From: Candidatus Nanopelagicales bacterium
GTDB lineage: Bacteria; Actinomycetota; Actinomycetes; S36-B12; CAIYMF01
Length of the DNA stretch: 64,000 nucleotides
Direction of reading: 5' to 3'
Assembly: GCA_017848795.1 (NCBI GenBank)
Contig: JAFIHG010000004.1
Span: forward strand, 1 to 64,000
Shown here: positions 8,481-17,142 of the stretch, piece after piece
How positions within the stretch are numbered: the stretch's first letter is position 1
How the letters are laid out: the number at the start of each line of letters is the position of its first letter
Program-made: the position numbers and the translations under genes
The notes under the pieces: generated by a model
Told to the model about the DNA's origin: nothing
The model's input: the letters and a program-made list of their open reading frames with translations, nothing else
Databases searched by the model: none

Positions 8481-9490
8481 CAGCGTTCCCCGCTCTGGGC
8501 CAGCCGCAGCTCGACCCCGCTCGCGCGGTTCGCGAGGACACCGCGCAGGTGCTCCACGACGTACGCCCCGGCCTCGAGCGGGTTGGTGCCGCCGTTCTCG
8601 GTGATCATGCAGACCACGTCGCGCTGGGCGTCGGTCTTGCCCGGACCGGGCTGCCACCCGGAGTACACGCTGAGCGCGTCGGCGACCCCGAGACCCGGGC
8701 GCTCGCCGATCAGCAGCGCCACCACGTCCGCGCCGATGATGGTGTTGAGGTCGTTCATGACGCCGACCCGGCAGTAGCGGACGAAGAACGGGGTGCCCAT
8801 GCTGATGCCCGCGGCGCGCAGTCCGTCGGTGATGACGGGGTAGATCTTGGCGAGGTTGTTCTCGACGGCGGCGGCCGACAGCCCGTCACCCACGACGAGC
8901 TGCACCTGCGGGGACTTCACGCACCGCTCGGCGACCAGGGCCCGACCCTCGTCGGAGAGCTGACGGCCCAGATCCGGGCGCAGCAGGAACTCGCCCTCGT
9001 CCGAGACCCGGGTCTGCACCGCGAACATGTCGAACTGCTCGAGCAGCGCGTTCGGGACCTCGCCGAAGATCGCGTCCTGGGTCACCGCGTGATCGGCCTG
9101 GAACAGCAGCAGTTCGCGCGTGCGGGGGCGCGGTCCGGCCCGGCCCACCCCGATCCGGGCGGTGGTGGAGGCCATCAGGTTCTCCAGGCCGACCGCGCTG
9201 ACCGGGTCCCGCACCCCGGGTACGCGGCGCGCACCGGCGACCGTCGGGTCGGGCACGTCGATGTCGGGTTGTGCACCCCCGACCGCGCCGGGCCGCTGCG
9301 GTTCCCGCCGCGGCGGCGCGGGCGGTGAGGACGCGGCTGCCGAGGGCGCGGGTGCCGAGGGCGCGGGTGCCGCGGCCGGTGAGGCGGTCACCGGCCGCGA
9401 CGGGGGAGCGGGCGCCCCCGATTGCGCGGCCAGTTCGGCGAGGACCGCGCGTACCACGCGCCGGACCTCGGCGGCCGATACGTCTGCCAT
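8480..9490 (-). CDS. eutC: Ethanolamine ammonia-lyase small subunit EutC
   Basis: 336 residues. The core has the EutC signature 'TTARIGVGRAGPRPRT' and 'LLFQADHAVTQDAIFGEVP', followed by 'VVGDGLSAAAVENN' and 'MGTPFFVRYCRVGVMNDLN', which belong to the adenosylcobalamin-binding subunit. The first 21 residues form an amphipathic helix (EVRRVVRAVLAELAA) followed by a 40-residue Ala/Pro linker: an N-terminal encapsulation peptide. The ATG at 9490 has AGGGGG upstream. With EutB it splits ethanolamine into acetaldehyde and ammonia in a B12-dependent radical reaction. It starts 10 nt after the eutB stop. Confidence 0.93.
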   Translation of the reverse strand: MADVSAAEVRRVVRAVLAELAAQSGAPAPPSRPVTASPAAAPAPSAPAPSAAASSPPAPPRREPQRPGAVGGAQPDIDVPDPTVAGARRVPGVRDPVSAVGLENLMASTTARIGVGRAGPRPRTRELLLFQADHAVTQDAIFGEVPNALLEQFDMFAVQTRVSDEGEFLLRPDLGRQLSDEGRALVAERCVKSPQVQLVVGDGLSAAAVENNLAKIYPVITDGLRAAGISMGTPFFVRYCRVGVMNDLNTIIGADVVALLIGERPGLGVADALSVYSGWQPGPGKTDAQRDVVCMITENGGTNPLEAGAYVVEHLRGVLANRASGVELRLAQSGER

Positions 9491-9500
9491 GTCGATCCCC

Positions 9501-10913
9501 CTACCGCGCCAGGAAGAACGAAGGGTCACCGGCGCGTGCTGTGAGACGGCCGTCCTGCCACAGCCCGATCCGCTCCAGCCAGGCCTCGAACTCGGGCAAC
9601 GGGCGCAGCCCGAGGAGCTGGCGCAGGCTCGGGGCGTCGTGATAGCTCGTGGTCTGGTAGCTGAGCATCGAGTCGTCGCCCATCGGCACGCCCATCACGA
9701 AGTTCACTCCAGCGGCCGCGAGCAGCACCGCGAGGTTCTCGTTCTCGTTCTGCGTCGCGCGCGCGTGGTTGGTGTAGCAGACGTCCACGCCCATCGAGAT
9801 CCCGGTGAGCTTGCCCATGAAATGGTCCTCGAGCCCGGCGCGGGTGATCTGGACCGCGTCGTAGAGGTACTCCGGCCCGATGAACCCGACGACGGTGTTG
9901 ACCTGGAACGGGTCGTAGCGCTTGGCCAGCCCGTAGCAGCGCGCCTCCATCGTGACCTGGTCGGCGCCGTGGTGGGCGTCGGCGGACAGCTCCGAGCCTT
10001 GCCCGGTCTCGAAGTACATCCGGTTGGGCCCGGTCGCGACCCCGTACCGCTGCGCGAGCGCGTGCGCCTCGTCGAGCATGCCGACGGAGATCCCGAACGA
10101 CTCGTTGCCGAGCTCGGATCCCGAGATGCTCTGGAACACCAGCCCGACCGGGGCGCCCTTCGTCATCGCCTCCATCTGCGTCGAGACGTGCGAGAGCACG
10201 CAGTTCTGCGTGGGGATCTCCCAGCGGTTGATGACCTCGTAGGTCATCTCGAGCAGCCGCGCGACGCTGCCGAGGGAGTCGTCGGACGGGTTGATGCCGA
10301 TGACGCTGTCGCCCGAGCCGTAGCTCAGGCCCTCGTAGATGCTCGCGCGGATGCCCTCGACCGAGTCGGTCGGGTGGTTCGGCTGGCAGCGCGAGCCGAT
10401 CGTGCCCCGCAGCCCGATGGTGTTGTTGCAGTGCTTGACCACCCGGCACTTGGCGGCCCCGACCATCAGGTCCAGGTTCGACATCAGCTTCGTCACGGCG
10501 GCGACCATCTCCGCGGTCAGCCCGCCCGAGGTACGGCGGATCATCTCGTCGCTCGTCTCGTTGGACAGGATGAACTCGCGCAGCTCCCCGACGGTCATGC
10601 CCTTGATCTCGGCGTAGACGCTCTCGTTGACGGCGTCGTCGATGACGCGGGTGACCTCGTCCTGCTCGTAAGGCACCGCGGGGTTGGCGCGCAGCGTCTC
10701 CAGCGTCACCTCGCCCAGTACGTGTTTGGCCGCCATGCGCTCGGCGGCGGACTCGGCAGCGACGCCGGCGAGGTGGTCGCCCGAGCGTTCCTCGTTGGCC
10801 TTGGCGAGCACCTCCTTGATGCTCGCGAACTCGTAGCGGTGCCCGAACAGGGTGGCGGCGAGCTTCACACCGTCCACCCCCCGCGGCGGGAGGGCGGTAC
10901 GGGTGAAGCGCAC
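9501..10913 (-). CDS. eutB: Ethanolamine ammonia-lyase large subunit EutB
   Basis: 470 residues from a GTG. The TIM-barrel catalytic subunit shows the highly conserved stretches 'GSRCQPNHPTDSVEGIRASI', 'GLSYGSGDSVIGINPSDDS', 'RWEIPTQNCVLSHVSTQM', 'VFQSISGSELGNESFG' and 'MYFETGQGSELSADAHHGAD'. Forms the active lyase with EutC. No recognisable encapsulation peptide is visible in EutB, so the complex is probably targeted through EutC. Flanked by eutA upstream (12-nt gap) and eutC downstream. Confidence 0.95.
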   Translation of the reverse strand: MRFTRTALPPRGVDGVKLAATLFGHRYEFASIKEVLAKANEERSGDHLAGVAAESAAERMAAKHVLGEVTLETLRANPAVPYEQDEVTRVIDDAVNESVYAEIKGMTVGELREFILSNETSDEMIRRTSGGLTAEMVAAVTKLMSNLDLMVGAAKCRVVKHCNNTIGLRGTIGSRCQPNHPTDSVEGIRASIYEGLSYGSGDSVIGINPSDDSLGSVARLLEMTYEVINRWEIPTQNCVLSHVSTQMEAMTKGAPVGLVFQSISGSELGNESFGISVGMLDEAHALAQRYGVATGPNRMYFETGQGSELSADAHHGADQVTMEARCYGLAKRYDPFQVNTVVGFIGPEYLYDAVQITRAGLEDHFMGKLTGISMGVDVCYTNHARATQNENENLAVLLAAAGVNFVMGVPMGDDSMLSYQTTSYHDAPSLRQLLGLRPLPEFEAWLERIGLWQDGRLTARAGDPSFFLAR

Positions 10914-10925
10914 GCAGCGGTGGGA

Positions 10926-12359
10926 TCAGCCATAGAACACCAACGTCTTGATCGACAGCGGGACGGCGCGGCCGTCGAGCATCGGCAGGCCGATGTCGAT
11001 GTAGTCGCCCTCGCCGAGGCCCACCTGGTCGATGACCAGCAACGGCAGGCCCGGACGGCTCGCCTGGATGGTCTGACCGAGCACCTGCGCGTAGTCCCGG
11101 GTCATCACCAGCACCAGCGGCCGCGAGGGATCCCCGGCATCGTGGTGGGCGACGATCTCGGCGGCCACGCCGGAGAGCGCGTCGTACCCGAGCTCGCCCG
11201 GCAGGTCCACGACGATCGCGGCCGGGGCGTCCTCCTCGAGGTCCCAGCGCCGTCGCGCCTCGTGCACCGCGTCGCCGAACGAGCGTCCGCCGCCGCGCCC
11301 CGGCATCTCCGGGCGCAGCACCGGCAGGCTGCGCAGCGGCAGCAGCTCCCGGTCCGCCCAGATCGTCGAGCCGCTGAGGGTGACCGTCTGGCTCGCCGCC
11401 CCGAGGACCGTGGCGCGCAACGTCTCGGGCGGGCGCCGGACGGGCAGCGCGCGGAGCCGCTCGTTGCGGTGCAGCGCGTCCGCGAGCAGCGGGCCCACGT
11501 CGCCGTACCGGGTCACCTGGGCGAGGTCGTCCACCGGCTGCGCGTCGTAGTAGCAGGAGCCGACCCCGCCGGTCAGGAACACGCTCGTCGAGGTGTCCGC
11601 CCCCTGCAGCGGCGGCGTCAGCTGCAGCGCCGCGGGTGTCACCGGCTTGCCGGTCACCAGGTCCACGACCAGCTCCGCCATCGCGTCGCAGAACCGGCGC
11701 AGGTCGCTCAGCGAGGCGACCGCGCCTTCCTGCAGCGGGACTCCGAGGGCGTCGGCGAGCTGGCGGCCCGGCGGCGGCAGATGCAGTACCCGGCCATCGG
11801 GTGCCAGCTCGACCTGGTGCCCGCCGACGGCCAGCCCGGACGAGCACAGGTGCCGGCCGAGCTTGAAGACCGCGGCGTTGGAGGTCCCGCCACCGATGTC
11901 GACGGTCGTCACCTGCTCGTACCTGTCGGCGGACCAGCGCGCCGCTCCCGAGCCGCGCCCGGCGATCTGCGCTTCCGCGTTCGGACCCGCGATCGTGACG
12001 ACGAAGTCTCCGGCCTGTTCGGAGAGTGCGGCGAGGATCGCGTCGGCGTTGCGGGTACGCGCCGTCTCCCCGGTGATGATCACCGCGCCGGTCTCGATCT
12101 CGTCGGGCGACACCCCGGCGTTCCGGTACTCCGCCCGTACCAGCTCGGCGAGCGCCTGCGCGTCGACGGTGTCGGGCGCGGTGAGCGGGGTGCGGTGCGC
12201 TTCGCTCGCGTACCGGACCGCCTTCTCGTCGACCTGGATCCGCGGCACCTGCCCCGGTCGCGCCACGTCGTGCAGCAGCAGCTGCGAGAACACCACCTGG
12301 GTCGTCGTGGTGCCCACGTCGATACCGACGCTGAGGATGGTCCGTGGCGAGATGGGCAC
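10926..12359 (-). CDS. eutA: Ethanolamine ammonia-lyase reactivase EutA
   Basis: 477 residues from a GTG 7 nt after the eutN stop. Actin-like ATPase: 'SVGIDVGTTTTQVVFSQLLL' (about 9-28), 'VTTVDIGGGTSNAAVFKLGR' (about 150-170), 'FLTGGVGSCYYDAQPVDDL'. EutA exchanges damaged cobalamin from the lyase in an ATP-dependent way. Its presence fits a B12-dependent lyase even though no adenosyltransferase gene is seen in the window. Confidence 0.92.
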   Translation of the reverse strand: MPISPRTILSVGIDVGTTTTQVVFSQLLLHDVARPGQVPRIQVDEKAVRYASEAHRTPLTAPDTVDAQALAELVRAEYRNAGVSPDEIETGAVIITGETARTRNADAILAALSEQAGDFVVTIAGPNAEAQIAGRGSGAARWSADRYEQVTTVDIGGGTSNAAVFKLGRHLCSSGLAVGGHQVELAPDGRVLHLPPPGRQLADALGVPLQEGAVASLSDLRRFCDAMAELVVDLVTGKPVTPAALQLTPPLQGADTSTSVFLTGGVGSCYYDAQPVDDLAQVTRYGDVGPLLADALHRNERLRALPVRRPPETLRATVLGAASQTVTLSGSTIWADRELLPLRSLPVLRPEMPGRGGGRSFGDAVHEARRRWDLEEDAPAAIVVDLPGELGYDALSGVAAEIVAHHDAGDPSRPLVLVMTRDYAQVLGQTIQASRPGLPLLVIDQVGLGEGDYIDIGLPMLDGRAVPLSIKTLVFYG

Positions 12360-12366
12360 CGTCGGT

Positions 12367-12657
12367 TCAGTCCTTGCGGAAGACGTCGGACCCGTCGATG
12401 TCCATCGAGTCGAGGACCCCGACGACGAGCGCGTCGATCGGCTTCTCACGGCTCTTCTCACCCAGCCGGGCGGCGCTGCCCGTCGCCACGAGCACGACCT
12501 CGCCGGTGCCCGCACCCGCCCCGTCGACCGCCACGAACACCGGTCCGGTCGGTTCCCCAGTCGCGTCGGCCTCGCGTACCAGCAGCAGCTTGTGCCCGAC
12601 CAGGCTCGGGTCCTTCGCGGTCGACACCGCCGATCCCATCACGCGGGCGATCAGCAT
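12367..12657 (-). CDS. eutN: EutN/CcmL pentameric vertex shell protein
   Basis: 96 residues: 'MLIARVMGSAVSTAKDPSLV' start and '...KPIDALVVGVLDSMDID' end are the EutN/CcmL pattern. Pentamers of this family cap the vertices of microcompartments. First gene of the eut operon; GGAGG lies 5 nt before the ATG. The 211-nt gap upstream is shared with the divergent oxidoreductase and should contain the operon promoter. Confidence 0.92.
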   Translation of the reverse strand: MLIARVMGSAVSTAKDPSLVGHKLLLVREADATGEPTGPVFVAVDGAGAGTGEVVLVATGSAARLGEKSREKPIDALVVGVLDSMDIDGSDVFRKD

Positions 12658-12785
12658 CCGGACCTCCGGGAAAGGGTGCGAGGTGTCGTCACGATACGGC
12701 GCAGCGGCCCGTCCGTGTGGCGGTTTCGCAGGTCCGTCTGCGGTTCGCCGCGCGATCGCCGCGGAGCGGTGAGGAAAACGGGTGC

Positions 12786-12798
12786 CGGGAACTTCCCG
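12786..12798. promoter_or_regulatory. 13-bp palindrome in the eut/oxidoreductase divergent promoter region
   Basis: CGGGAA-C-TTCCCG is a perfect inverted repeat with a 1-nt centre. It lies in the 211-nt gap between eutN and the divergent FAD/GcvT gene. It is a plausible operator for coordinated control; no regulator gene is adjacent except TetR at the far end of the operon. I saw no conserved cobalamin-riboswitch element here. Confidence 0.4.
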
Positions 12799-12868
12799 CG
12801 TACGGCGCCTGCGCCGGTGATCGGCGTCTACCGTTGCGCCAGCGCACGCCTGGCGGAGGGAGCCGCTC

Positions 12869-15364
12869 GTGGAAGAGGGCCGGACGGGCAGCGAGCTGCC
12901 GACGCGGGCTCGGGTCGTCGTCATCGGCGGCGGCGTCGGTGGGGCGAGCGTCGCGTACCACCTGGCGCGCGCCGGCGAGACCGACGTCGTGCTCGTGGAC
13001 CGTGCCGAGCTGACGAGTGGCTCGACCTTCCACTCGGCGGGCCTGGTGGGCCAGTTGCGCGCCGACCCGACGCTCACCGCGATGAACCGTTACTCGGTCG
13101 AGCTCTACCGCGAGCTGCAGGCCGGCGAGAACCCGCCGGGCTGGGTGGAGTGCGGCAGCCTGCGCCTCGCGTCGTCGCAGCCGCGGTGGGAGGAGATCGC
13201 CCGCCAGGCCGGTTGGGCGGCCGCCTCCGGGCTCGAGCTGCATCAGCTCGGACCGGCCGAAGCCGCAGAGCTGTTCCCGTTGATGAGCACGCAGGGAGTG
13301 GTGGGCGCGGCGCTGCTGCCGACCGACGGGCAGGTGGACCCGGCCGGGCTCTGCTATGCGCTCGCCGCCGGGGCACGTGCCGCGGGCGTGCGGATCCACC
13401 CCCACACCCGGGTGCTGGCCATCGACACCTGCGGCGACGGGGCGGCGCGCCGGGTGACCCGGGTGCGCACCGACCGCGGTGAGGTCGAGTGCGAGATCGT
13501 CGTGGACTGCGGCGGGATCTACGCGGCGCAGATCGCGCGCCTGGTGGGCGTGCGCGTACCGGTCGTGCCGATGTCGCACCAGTACGTCGTCACGGAGGCC
13601 GTGCCCGGCGGACACGGCGGCCGGCTCCCGTCGCTGCGCGACCCCGACCTGCTCGTCTACTTCCGCCAGGAGGTCGACGGCCTGGTCATGGGCGGGTACG
13701 AGCGCAACTCCGCGGCATGGACGGCGAGCACCTCGTCGTACGACGCCGTGCCCGAGGACTTCAACGGCCGGCTGCTGCCCGAGGACTGGGACCGCTTCGA
13801 GGAGATCGCGCAGAACGCCCGCGTACGTGTTCCGGTGGTGGGGGATCTCGGCATCCGCAGGTTCGTCAACGGACCCGAGGCCTTCACCCCGGACAACGAG
13901 TTCTGCCTGGGACCGACCGAGGTCGCCGGGTTCTTCGTCGCCGCGGGCTTCTGCGCCCACGGCATCGCCGGCGCCGGCGGGATCGGCAAGGTGATGGCCG
14001 AGTGGGTGCTGACCGGCGCACCCGGCATGGACCTGTGGCACATGGACGTGCGCCGGTTCGGTCCCGCGTACCGTTCGCCGTCGTACACGATGGCGCGCAC
14101 CGTCGAGAACTACGAGACGTACTACGACATCCGCTATCCCGGCCACGAGCGGACGGCGGGCCGGCCGTTGCGGCTCTCGGCGGCGTACCCCTGGCACCGC
14201 GAGCACGGAGCGGTGTTCGGCGAGAAGGCCGGTTGGGAACGCGTCGACTACTACGCGCAGAACGACGATCCCGCCCTCGACGACCTGGCGCCGGCCGGGT
14301 GGGCGGCGCGCGGCTGGTCGACCGCGATCGTCGCGGAGGCGCGCGCGACGCGCGAGGCGGTCGTGCTGTACGACGAGTCCAGCTTCGCCAAGCTCGAGGT
14401 CAGCGGGACCGACGCCGCACGGTTCCTGGACTGGGCGTGCGACAACGCGGTGGCGCGCGGCGTCGGGACTGTGACGTACACCCAGGCGCTCAACGAGCGC
14501 GGCGGCATCGAGTGCGACTTCACCGTGACCCGCCTGGAGCCGGACCTGTTCCTCGTCGTGACCGGCACCGCGTTCGGGGGACACGACGCGGCCTGGCTGC
14601 GCACGCTCGCGCGGGACGGCGGCTGGCAGGTCCGCATCGCCGACGTGACCGGCGGGTGGTCGTGCTTCGGCATCTGGGGACCACGGACCCGCGAGGTGCT
14701 GGGTCCGCTCACCCCGCAGGACCTGTCCAACGCGGCGTTCCCGTTCATGACGATGCGCGAGACCAGCATCGGCGACGTACCCGTACGCATGGTCCGGATC
14801 ACGTTCGTCGGCGAGCTCGGGTGGGAGCTGTACTGCCCGACGGAGTACGGCGCCACCCTCTGGCGCACCGTGTGGGACGCGGGGCAGGACCACGGGCTGC
14901 TGGCCGGTGGGTACCGGGCCATCGACGCGCTGCGGTTGGAGAAGGGCTACCGGGTCTGGGCCGCCGACGTCGACCCCGGCCGCACTCCCTGGGAGGCGGG
15001 GCTGGACTTCTGCGTCAAGCTCGACAAGCCCGGCGGGTTCCTCGGCCGGCAGGCGCTGCTCGCGCAGCGTGATGCCCCCGCGGATCTGCAGCGGTTGTGC
15101 GCGCTGGTGCTCGACGACGCGCGTACCGTGCCGCTGGGCAACGAGCCGGTACTGGACGGCGCGCGGCCGGTCGGGCGCATCACGTCCGGCGGGCAGGGCG
15201 GCAGCACCGGGCTGAGCATCGGATACGCCTACCTGCCGGCCGCGCTCAGCGAGGTCGGCACGCGCCTCGAGGTCGGCTCCTTCGGGACCTGGGTCGGCGC
15301 GACCGTCACCGCGGTGCCGCTCCTCGACCCGCGCAACGAGCGCGTACGCGCCGACGGTCGTTAG
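12869..15364 (+). CDS. FAD-dependent dimethylglycine/sarcosine dehydrogenase-like protein with GcvT domain
   Basis: 831 residues from a GTG. The N-terminal DAO-type oxidoreductase shows the dinucleotide motif 'RVVVIGGGVGGASVAYHLA' (about 14-32) and 'LTSGSTFHSAGLVGQLR' (about 49-65); in the family the His of this motif binds FAD covalently. An FAO linker domain ('RTVENYETYYDIRYPGHE', about 410-428) leads to a GCV_T folate-binding domain in the C-terminal 350 residues ('GWELYCPTEYGATLWR', 'GYRAIDALRLEKGYRVW'). Such enzymes demethylate N-methylglycines or related amines and pass the one-carbon unit to tetrahydrofolate. Being divergent from eutN, it may act on methylated relatives of ethanolamine; exact substrate unknown. 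Confidence 0.85.
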   Translation: MEEGRTGSELPTRARVVVIGGGVGGASVAYHLARAGETDVVLVDRAELTSGSTFHSAGLVGQLRADPTLTAMNRYSVELYRELQAGENPPGWVECGSLRLASSQPRWEEIARQAGWAAASGLELHQLGPAEAAELFPLMSTQGVVGAALLPTDGQVDPAGLCYALAAGARAAGVRIHPHTRVLAIDTCGDGAARRVTRVRTDRGEVECEIVVDCGGIYAAQIARLVGVRVPVVPMSHQYVVTEAVPGGHGGRLPSLRDPDLLVYFRQEVDGLVMGGYERNSAAWTASTSSYDAVPEDFNGRLLPEDWDRFEEIAQNARVRVPVVGDLGIRRFVNGPEAFTPDNEFCLGPTEVAGFFVAAGFCAHGIAGAGGIGKVMAEWVLTGAPGMDLWHMDVRRFGPAYRSPSYTMARTVENYETYYDIRYPGHERTAGRPLRLSAAYPWHREHGAVFGEKAGWERVDYYAQNDDPALDDLAPAGWAARGWSTAIVAEARATREAVVLYDESSFAKLEVSGTDAARFLDWACDNAVARGVGTVTYTQALNERGGIECDFTVTRLEPDLFLVVTGTAFGGHDAAWLRTLARDGGWQVRIADVTGGWSCFGIWGPRTREVLGPLTPQDLSNAAFPFMTMRETSIGDVPVRMVRITFVGELGWELYCPTEYGATLWRTVWDAGQDHGLLAGGYRAIDALRLEKGYRVWAADVDPGRTPWEAGLDFCVKLDKPGGFLGRQALLAQRDAPADLQRLCALVLDDARTVPLGNEPVLDGARPVGRITSGGQGGSTGLSIGYAYLPAALSEVGTRLEVGSFGTWVGATVTAVPLLDPRNERVRADGR

Positions 15365-15401
15365 AATCCTGAGCCGCTACAGGCGGTGCCGCTCGTCCGA
15401 C

Positions 15402-15454
15402 GCAGGCGGGGTGACTTGCCCGGTCTTTCGAACCGGGCAAGCCACCCCGCCTGC
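15402..15454. terminator. Long bidirectional hairpin between convergent genes
   Basis: 12-bp arms (15402-15413 with 15443-15454), one mismatched pair (A15414/C15442), then 10-bp arms CTTGCCCGGT (15415-15424) and ACCGGGCAAG (15432-15441), closing on a 7-nt loop. It lies 37 nt after the oxidoreductase stop and 5 nt from the permease stop, so it can end both transcripts. Confidence 0.85.
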
Positions 15455-15459
15455 CAGAG

Positions 15460-17061
15460 TCAGACCGTCGAGTCGGGATCCAGTTCCCCGCGCTGAATGG
15501 CGTCGAGCGGGTCGATGTTCGACTTCGGTCCGGTGAACCAGTTCTTCACCGAGGCGTGCCAGAAGATCCACAGCACGATCAGCGCCCCGACCGTCAGCAC
15601 GGGTGCGTAGTTCACGAACTTCAGCTCGAAGTCCGGGTTGCCGGGCCAGCCGGCGGGGGTCGTCGGCAGGATGAAGTAGATCGAGATGATGACGATCTCG
15701 ATCACGGCGACCGGCGCCATCCACTTCCACTTGTTGCCCAGGTTCCAAGGACCCTGCTGGAAGCGTTCACCGATCCGCCAGCGCAGGAAGATCGGCACCG
15801 CGAACGCCAGGTAGAGGCCGATGACGGCCACCGACACGACTGCGTAGAAGGCGGTCGGGACGATGATCGGCTCGTCCTCGGTCCCGATGTTGACCTGGAC
15901 CAGCGCCGGCAGCGTGATGATCATCGCGATGACGGCCGAGACGATGACGGCGTTCGCCGGCACCTTGGTCGCGGTCAGCTTGGACCACAACCGGGACCCG
16001 GGCACCGCGCCGTCGCGGCTGAAGGCGAACATCATCCGCGAGGTGCTGGTCAGGCAGGCCATCGAGCAGAAGAACTGGCCGGCCGCGGCGATCGCCAGCA
16101 CGATCGTCGCCCAGCCGGAGGTCAATGCCTGATTGAAGATGACAGCGACCCCGCCGCCGCCCTCCGTGACGGCGTCCGGGTCCTGCACCGCGAACAGGAA
16201 CGACAGCAGCACGATCCAGCCGCCGATCGCCGAGTAGAAGATCGACTGCCAGAGCCCGCGCGCCGCCCCGGTCGAGGCGCCTGCGGTCTCCTCCGACAGG
16301 TGCGCGGACGCGTCGAACCCGGTGATCGTGTACTGCGTGAGCAGGAAGCCCAGCGGCAGCACGTAGAACCAGAACAGCAGCCCGTTGGTCTCACCGCCGG
16401 CCAGGCCGCCGCTGTTGTTCACGCGCATGGTGAAGACGTCGGCGACGCTCATGTGCGACTTCGGCAGGATGATCAGGATCAGCACGACGATCGCGGCACC
16501 GATGACGTGCCACCACACCGAGACGTTGTTGAGCACCGCCATCAGGTGGCTGGAGAAGATGTTGAGCAGGCTCACCAGCACGAGCACGATGATGAAGATC
16601 ACGAACACCCGGGCGAGCGAGTACGACTCGGCGTACGACTGCACGTAGTTGGAGATCGTGAGGTCGATGAACGTGGCGCAGCCGTAGGCGACGGACGCGG
16701 AGACCGCGATCAGCCCGATCAGGTTCAGCCAGCCGGTGTAGTAGCCCGCCTTGGCCCCGCCGAGCTTGGCGGCCCACCAGTAGATGCCGCCGGAGGTCGG
16801 GAACGCGGAGACCAGCTCGGACATGGTGAAGCCGATGATCAGGATGAAGGCCGAGATGACCGGCCAACCGATCGAGATCGCGATCGGTCCGCCGTTGTTC
16901 CACGCCTGGCCGAACGTGGTGAAGACACCGGCCAGGATCGAGATGATCGAGAAGGAGATGGCGAAGTTGGAGAATCCGGACCAGGAGCGGTGCAGCTCCT
17001 GCTTGTAGCCCAGCTCGGCGAGGCGTTGCTCGTCCGCGCTGAGGGGATGGGTGTCGCTCAC
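15460..17061 (-). CDS. APC-superfamily amino acid/amine permease
   Basis: 533 residues from a GTG with GAGAGGA upstream; about 12 hydrophobic segments. APC signature near the N-terminus: 'WSGFSNFAISFSIISILAGV' and 'GPIAISIGWPVISAF', then 'FPTSGGIYWWAAKLGG'. The pattern is that of the GABA/choline-type permeases (BAT1/GabP-like cluster). Its place beside the eut operon and a choline/ethanolamine-kinase-like gene makes import of ethanolamine or a related amine likely, in place of the missing EutH; that is inference. It is followed by the shared terminator at 15402. Confidence 0.85.
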   Translation of the reverse strand: MSDTHPLSADEQRLAELGYKQELHRSWSGFSNFAISFSIISILAGVFTTFGQAWNNGGPIAISIGWPVISAFILIIGFTMSELVSAFPTSGGIYWWAAKLGGAKAGYYTGWLNLIGLIAVSASVAYGCATFIDLTISNYVQSYAESYSLARVFVIFIIVLVLVSLLNIFSSHLMAVLNNVSVWWHVIGAAIVVLILIILPKSHMSVADVFTMRVNNSGGLAGGETNGLLFWFYVLPLGFLLTQYTITGFDASAHLSEETAGASTGAARGLWQSIFYSAIGGWIVLLSFLFAVQDPDAVTEGGGGVAVIFNQALTSGWATIVLAIAAAGQFFCSMACLTSTSRMMFAFSRDGAVPGSRLWSKLTATKVPANAVIVSAVIAMIITLPALVQVNIGTEDEPIIVPTAFYAVVSVAVIGLYLAFAVPIFLRWRIGERFQQGPWNLGNKWKWMAPVAVIEIVIISIYFILPTTPAGWPGNPDFELKFVNYAPVLTVGALIVLWIFWHASVKNWFTGPKSNIDPLDAIQRGELDPDSTV

Positions 17062-17142
17062 TGCAGTCCTCTCTTCTGGGATGGCTCGGGATGACCGGTC
17101 CGCACCGCCCGGGCGAAGGGAGCGCCTCGCGCGGTGTCGTCG

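Noticed and set aside
12360-12515. Longer N-terminus for EutA starting upstream of 12359
   Set aside because: It would overlap nearly half of eutN; the GTG at 12359 gives the family length and a normal 7-nt gap.
12658-12868. Cobalamin riboswitch upstream of the B12-dependent eut operon
   Set aside because: I looked for a B12-box-like element and a long structured leader in the 211-nt gap and found none by eye; a covariance search would settle it.
9120-13013. A 1297-codon open frame on the plus strand
   Set aside because: It lies opposite eutC, eutB, eutA and eutN, is composed mainly of Arg/His/Gly/Ala, and has no domain. It is a GC-rich shadow of the eut genes.
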